This document shows positions 60,609 to 64,000 of a stretch of 64,000 nt of DNA, one piece after another; position 1 is the stretch's first letter, and each line of letters begins with the position of its first letter. The notes beneath the pieces were generated by a model that was not told the DNA's origin, made no database searches, and was given only the letters and a program-made list of their open reading frames with translations. Both the position numbers and the translations under genes were made by a program. Source of the stretch: Gottfriedia sp049568075 (lineage in GTDB: Bacteria; Bacillota; Bacilli; Bacillales; Bacillaceae_G); NCBI GenBank assembly GCA_049568075.1, contig CP144911.1. One strand, 5' to 3'.

Positions 60609-61689
60609 TTATAACCACTCCTTTTACTACGATTTTTTGTTCAGTTTTACGCTCGTCTCCTTCAGAATCAAGTAAGGTTGTCTCTTCATCTTCTACAGTA
60701 AATAAAGTGAGATTCGCAATATCTCCTACTGAAATTCTTCCAAGTTCCGGTTTATTAAGCCACTTAGCCGCATTAACGGTAACAGCATCAATAATCTCTT
60801 CTAGTGAATAACCTAAATATAAAAATTTTGATAAAACATGTGACATACTATAAACTGGTCCATTCAATCGATTTTTTCGATAAATATCAGTACTTATCGT
60901 ATCGAATTTAATTCCATGTTCTTTAGCTTGTAAAGCCGTTTTAAACGAAAAGCTTGCATTACCGTGCCCTACATCTAAATGAATACCTCGATTAATTGCC
61001 TCTAGAAAATTTGGAAGAGGTCTTCCCATTTCATCAAATAAATTATTTGCTTTCCCATTTAAGTAGTGAGTAATAATATCTTTATTTTCAAGTAGGTTTA
61101 GAACATCATTAATATCTGGAGGTCCTGAACCAATATGAACCATCAGTGGTAAGTCTGTTTCATTTGAAAACGTACGAGCTATTTTTAAAGGCTCGACACC
61201 ATTATCACCTACTACACTTTTGCTAATCCTTGCCTTCAGTCCGATTATAAAATCTTTATGTTCTGCAATTGTATTTTTGAGTTGATCCTCATCTAACCAA
61301 GACAAATCAGATAACTCGTCAATTCGTTTTAAGCCAATTCGCGAAATATTTAAAAAAGCGAAAACATTTGTTTTTGACTTTTTACAGCTACTTATCAATT
61401 CGGACAAATTATCAGCACCAGTGCTACCCGCATCAACAATTGTCGTAACACCTGATTTATAACCGATCTCATCGACATCATCACCATATGGCTCAAATTC
61501 TGCATATGCATGGACATGCATATCAATCCAACCACTAGAAACAAAAACATTATGCTTGTAATCTACTATTTTCTCACCATTACCGGTTCCAGCAGCTACA
61601 ATGTCTATAATCTTTTTATTTTCGACTATGATATCTACAGAACTTCCGTCTATCATTTTTACATTCTGTAGTACGAAATGATTCTTCAT
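60586..61689 (-). CDS. Amidohydrolase/deacetylase family metallohydrolase
   Basis: 367 aa, dihydroorotase-like TIM barrel. Metal ligands HVHAYAE (GWIDMHVHAYAEFEPYG), then the bridging-Lys region GLKARIS, MVHIGSG, ITHYLNG, DVGHGNASF and DTISTDIY with the catalytic Asp. Would remove an acyl group from an N-acylated sugar acid before DgaE acts. First gene of the operon; TTTCC-rich GAGGGG site precedes the ATG. Confidence 0.88.
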   Translation of the reverse strand: MKNHFVLQNVKMIDGSSVDIIVENKKIIDIVAAGTGNGEKIVDYKHNVFVSSGWIDMHVHAYAEFEPYGDDVDEIGYKSGVTTIVDAGSTGADNLSELISSCKKSKTNVFAFLNISRIGLKRIDELSDLSWLDEDQLKNTIAEHKDFIIGLKARISKSVVGDNGVEPLKIARTFSNETDLPLMVHIGSGPPDINDVLNLLENKDIITHYLNGKANNLFDEMGRPLPNFLEAINRGIHLDVGHGNASFSFKTALQAKEHGIKFDTISTDIYRKNRLNGPVYSMSHVLSKFLYLGYSLEEIIDAVTVNAAKWLNKPELGRISVGDIANLTLFTVEDEETTLLDSEGDERKTEQKIVVKGVVINGEHVEC

Positions 61690-61728
61690 TTCCCCTCATC
61701 CTTTTCAGTAAACTAACTAAATTGATTA

Positions 61729-61743
61729 TTGTATTCGTTTACA
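61729..61743 (-). promoter_or_regulatory. Candidate CcpA cre site
   Basis: TTGTATTCGTTTACA fits the WTGNAANCGNWNNCW consensus with one mismatch. It lies ~20-35 bp downstream of the predicted RNA start, where CcpA acts as a roadblock. Confidence 0.45.
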
Positions 61744-61768
61744 TCTATCTTGTTTATTATTCCAATGT

Positions 61769-61809
61769 AGAATAACATCTAATTTCGAGTTAGTCAATAT
61801 AACGTTATA
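61769..61809 (-). promoter_or_regulatory. Promoter and GntR operator of the amino-sugar acid operon
   Basis: Minus strand TTGACT (rc of 61792-61797) and TATTCT (rc of 61769-61774) are 17 bp apart. Directly upstream of the -35 is TATAACGTTATA (61798-61809), a perfect 12-bp palindrome of the type bound by HutC-like GntR regulators. Confidence 0.65.
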
Positions 61810-61847
61810 ATGTTTAAAATGATTTTTATCTTATTTCATAAAACCTA

Positions 61848-61971
61848 TCACGAATAAAATGCCTCAGTGGCTCTATTCGTGACTTTCACCCTACTTACTA
61901 TTTGCTTTTAAAATTTTTTTATGATACAAAAAAAACTTGTAAACATGGAAGAAACTCCAATTGTTTACAAG
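61848..61971. terminator. Two hairpins, the second a strong terminator
   Basis: CACGAATA...TATTCGTG (61849-61881) has no T-run. CTTGTAAACA / TGTTTACAAG (61936-61971) is followed on the minus strand by eight T and ends transcription from the GNAT remnant. Confidence 0.75.
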
Positions 61972-62025
61972 CTAAAGCGAAGTGAACTTACCGAATACGT
62001 TTCATAATTAATTAATATTATCCTT

Positions 62026-62395
62026 TTAGTTCACAATTAATTCTTTCTTAAAAACTTTTTGTGTTTTTGTGTTTTCAAACCCAATCTTTTCATAAAAAAT
62101 AAGTGTCTCTAATCTAGTTTCATTTGTCCGTACTCTTATTTCTTTAAATCCCGATAATTTTGACCATTCTTCGCATCTTTTCACTAGAAACTTACCAATA
62201 TTTTTACCCCTATATGTACTATCAACAATCAAACCACCAATTTCAACAGATGGAGGAGACTCAATTAAATAACGACCGTGAGCATGAATCCATCCAATAA
62301 GCTTATCTTCAAATTCTGCTACAAATACTACATGGTCCTTCTGATTTAAAATGTTATTTAATCTTTCAATAACTTGATTTTTTTCAACATTGTAA
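62026..62395 (-). pseudogene. GNAT acetyltransferase lacking its N-terminus
   Basis: The frame is open from about 62397: LGYNVEKNQVIERLNNILNQ, then VEIGGLIVDSTYRGKNIGKF (acetyl-CoA loop) and LIFYEKIGFE. The first ~25 residues of a normal GNAT are absent and the frame runs out of the end of the HAD gene instead. The ATT/ATG at 62232 inside the domain is not a plausible start. A deletion has fused the two genes. Confidence 0.75.
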
Positions 62396-62960
62396 CCCAG
62401 TTTTGCGTTAGTTGATTCGAGTCCGTAGTAATAATATTAACTTTATCACCAAACCTCTTAGTAAAGACCTCTATATTGTTTAAGTGTGACACTAGGATTT
62501 TAGTAGGGCTTATTAATTTTATTTTTACAATTTCAATAATTTCAGGAGTCTCAGCAACCTTAGTAAATGAGCGATAATCAATATTTTGATAGCTATACCA
62601 AGTGTCATTAACTTCAATTGAAAATACATGATCTGGTTCATTGATAATTAAGTACTCAATAATTTGATTATTTAGTTTCGAATCTATAAAATAATGCTCA
62701 TTAATTTGCAATTGGTCATTAATAATTAATGCACCATTATAATAAACAAAAATTGCTATTTCTTGTATTTCTTTTGGTAGTAAGTATTTGATTGTTCTTG
62801 GTGGTCGTGCAGTTGGAATTATTATTGGTATTCCAGCTTTATGTATATATCTTAACGCGTCAAGATTTCTTTTACTTACCTCCTTATTAGAAGTTAGTAA
62901 TGTACCATCTAAATCCAATACTACTGCATCTACTTCCTTTCTAACCTTTAAAAGCCCCAT
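62358..62960 (-). CDS. HAD-IIB (Cof-type) phosphatase, C-terminally truncated
   Basis: 200 aa, whereas Cof-type members have ~260-290. Motif I DLDGTLLTSN, motif II IIPTARPP and the cap domain are present. The C-terminal TKGxAL lysine motif and GDxxND acid motif are missing: after TTDSNQLTQN the frame enters GNAT-derived DNA and ends WVTMLKKIKLLKD. Likely inactive. GGGGG 6 bases before the ATG. Confidence 0.75.
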   Translation of the reverse strand: MGLLKVRKEVDAVVLDLDGTLLTSNKEVSKRNLDALRYIHKAGIPIIIPTARPPRTIKYLLPKEIQEIAIFVYYNGALIINDQLQINEHYFIDSKLNNQIIEYLIINEPDHVFSIEVNDTWYSYQNIDYRSFTKVAETPEIIEIVKIKLISPTKILVSHLNNIEVFTKRFGDKVNIITTDSNQLTQNWVTMLKKIKLLKD

Positions 62961-63111
62961 ATTTGTCCCCCTATTTTATTCAAAAAATATCCAAGTTATA
63001 TTTCTAAACTGGTTTTAATTAATATTCTTTATCTAACAGATTTGTCCTCTTCTTATTAAACTATCCTTACATTTTGTTGAATAAGAAATCAGTGTAAAGG
63101 CAAAAGAAAAA

Positions 63112-63145
63112 CCACTAATGCAATGATTTACATTAGTGGCAATTT
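63112..63145 (-). terminator. Terminator-like hairpin
   Basis: CCACTAATG / CATTAGTGG stem with an 11-base loop, followed on the minus strand by TTTTTCTTTT. A 24-codon minus frame just upstream (ending GICGSAKK, stop near 63167) may be the tail of a lost gene. The remaining spacer to 63379 shows nothing else. Confidence 0.6.
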
Positions 63146-63379
63146 AATTATTTACCTGAATTTTATTTTTTCGCACTTCCACAAATCCCCATCATTTCTA
63201 TAGCAATTGTCCAATTCTCATTAGCTGTATAAATCATTTGTCTAACTATTTGGGTTTACTTCATATAGCTGGACTTTCATCCTTCCTCAATGGTTAGTTT
63301 GCTAAACAAATCAGATTCTCCTTGTCAGTCTTTTACAAGCGGAGACAACTCTCACTAAGAATGGGAAATCATTAAGAAA

Positions 63380-63416
63380 AACCGGCAACGTCATTTCGAT
63401 CGCCACCGATTTTTAA
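63380..63416 (-). terminator. Terminator of the dockerin-domain gene
   Basis: AAAAATCGGTGGC / GTTGCCGGTTTTT imperfect stem on the minus strand, 50 bp after the stop. Confidence 0.75.
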
Positions 63417-63465
63417 GTTTAGGTTATTACAAGTGAATCAATCTAACACATAATCTTTTTAGTCC

Positions 63466-64000
63466 TTACCTCATTCCTACCTCGTGAAGAACATCATTTA
63501 ATGCTTTCCCCTTGTATTTCTCTTCCGGTTTCGGAGCCTTGTCTAACATCCATGGGTTTTGCATTAAGTAGTTTTTCACCACAAACTGCATATCTTTCTC
63601 ATCTACCACACCATCAAAGTTGATGTCAGCTTCACGTTTGTTTGTTTTCCAATTGGATTGAATGGTAAGCGCATCTCGGATATCGATAACATTATCCTTG
63701 TTCACATCACCTGCAGGCGCATAGTCATAATAGAGTGCCTTTGAGTATGGCTTGACTTCACCATTTTCTTTCAACCCGATCGTAAATGTTTTCTTAACCG
63801 TGAAATGCCCCGGCATATCTACAACTAGTGTAAATGGTTTATCCGTTAGCGGCAGATTAGATGATAATGAGGAAGGAAACGCCATAGTCCCTTTTCCAAA
63901 TGTGTTTGGATATTCTTTTCCTGTTTCATCTGTTACTTTGACGTTGGCACCCGCCTTTACATAATCCAAGGTCGATGGTTCTTCAAGATAAGGAAGAAGC
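63466..64000 (-). CDS. Secreted protein with C-terminal dockerin-like domain, partial
   Basis: The frame is open to the window edge (178 codons visible; the start is outside, so the TTG at 63969 is not a real start). A beta-sandwich (PFTLVVDMPGHFTVKKTFTI) is followed by two EF-hand-like calcium loops, DVNKDNVIDIRD and DINFDGVVDEKD, the dockerin type I pattern, and a C-terminal acidic-basic tail ending LHEVGMR. Bacilli carry such modules at the C-terminus of secreted serine proteases; the catalytic part must lie beyond the edge. Confidence 0.75.
   Translation of the reverse strand, partial: LLPYLEEPSTLDYVKAGANVKVTDETGKEYPNTFGKGTMAFPSSLSSNLPLTDKPFTLVVDMPGHFTVKKTFTIGLKENGEVKPYSKALYYDYAPAGDVNKDNVIDIRDALTIQSNWKTNKREADINFDGVVDEKDMQFVVKNYLMQNPWMLDKAPKPEEKYKGKALNDVLHEVGMR

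Overview
The window is AT-rich, low-GC DNA typical of an aerobic, endospore-forming Bacillaceae bacterium. Supporting genes are a tricistronic GerA/GerB/GerC germinant-receptor operon, spo0M, a des-desK-desR lipid thermosensor, a fruRKA operon, YpzG, DUF4023 and DUF1836 family proteins, and strong AGGAGG-type ribosome binding sites with frequent TTG and GTG starts. I saw no rRNA, tRNA or CRISPR locus and no intact prophage. I do not assign a species; a Gottfriedia- or Bacillus-like genome would fit.

Layout. 0-7 kb is an accessory stretch: a TetR regulator with three tetO-like operators facing a methyltransferase, IS200/IS605 debris, broken DUF6440 and EAL genes, pssA, and several small membrane or unknown proteins. 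7.3-8.9 kb holds a compact pair, a polynucleotide kinase-HD phosphohydrolase followed by an RNA ligase, which reads as an RNA-repair cassette. 9.2-16 kb carries a pentose phosphate cluster (zwf-tkt-gnd-tal-pgl) on the minus strand, with a short, probably NAD-dependent Gnd. 16.7-22 kb has DUF445, a GNAT, a spore-photoproduct-lyase-like radical SAM enzyme with ogt, DUF1836 and TrhA. 22-30 kb has the ger operon and fruRKA. 30-47 kb is a mosaic of small spore or membrane proteins, spo0M, a cupredoxin/FixH group, hydrolases, a prolyl 4-hydroxylase, a frameshifted proline iminopeptidase and the des operon. 47-54 kb has a two-component system, an unusual HTH protein fused to a dead F1-ATPase beta-like domain, a PGF-repeat surface or spore-type protein and a ring-cleaving dioxygenase. 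54-55 kb has a deleted IS3-type element followed by two tiny peptide genes. 55.6-61.8 kb is a six-gene operon for an (acyl)amino-sugar acid, feeding pyruvate and glyceraldehyde-3-phosphate through a KDPG-type aldolase. The end has a HAD gene and a GNAT gene joined by a deletion, and a partial secreted protein with a dockerin-like domain.

The most unusual items are these. (1) The HTH-F1beta fusion at 49489-50532 has a P-loop that has lost its Lys and Thr and two operator-like palindromes 21 bp apart upstream of its promoter. (2) The kinase-HD/RNA ligase pair lies at 7331-8937. (3) Three kinds of intergenic repeat occur: arrays of a GCAAWTAAA unit at a 21-bp period (two loci), a ~167-bp structured element (two inverted copies, each between terminator-like hairpins), and a six-copy 52-bp tandem array of hairpins. 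(4) A bicistron of 44- and 35-residue peptides lies beside the IS remnant.

All calls come from reading the sequence. Family names rest on recognised motifs, not on database searches.
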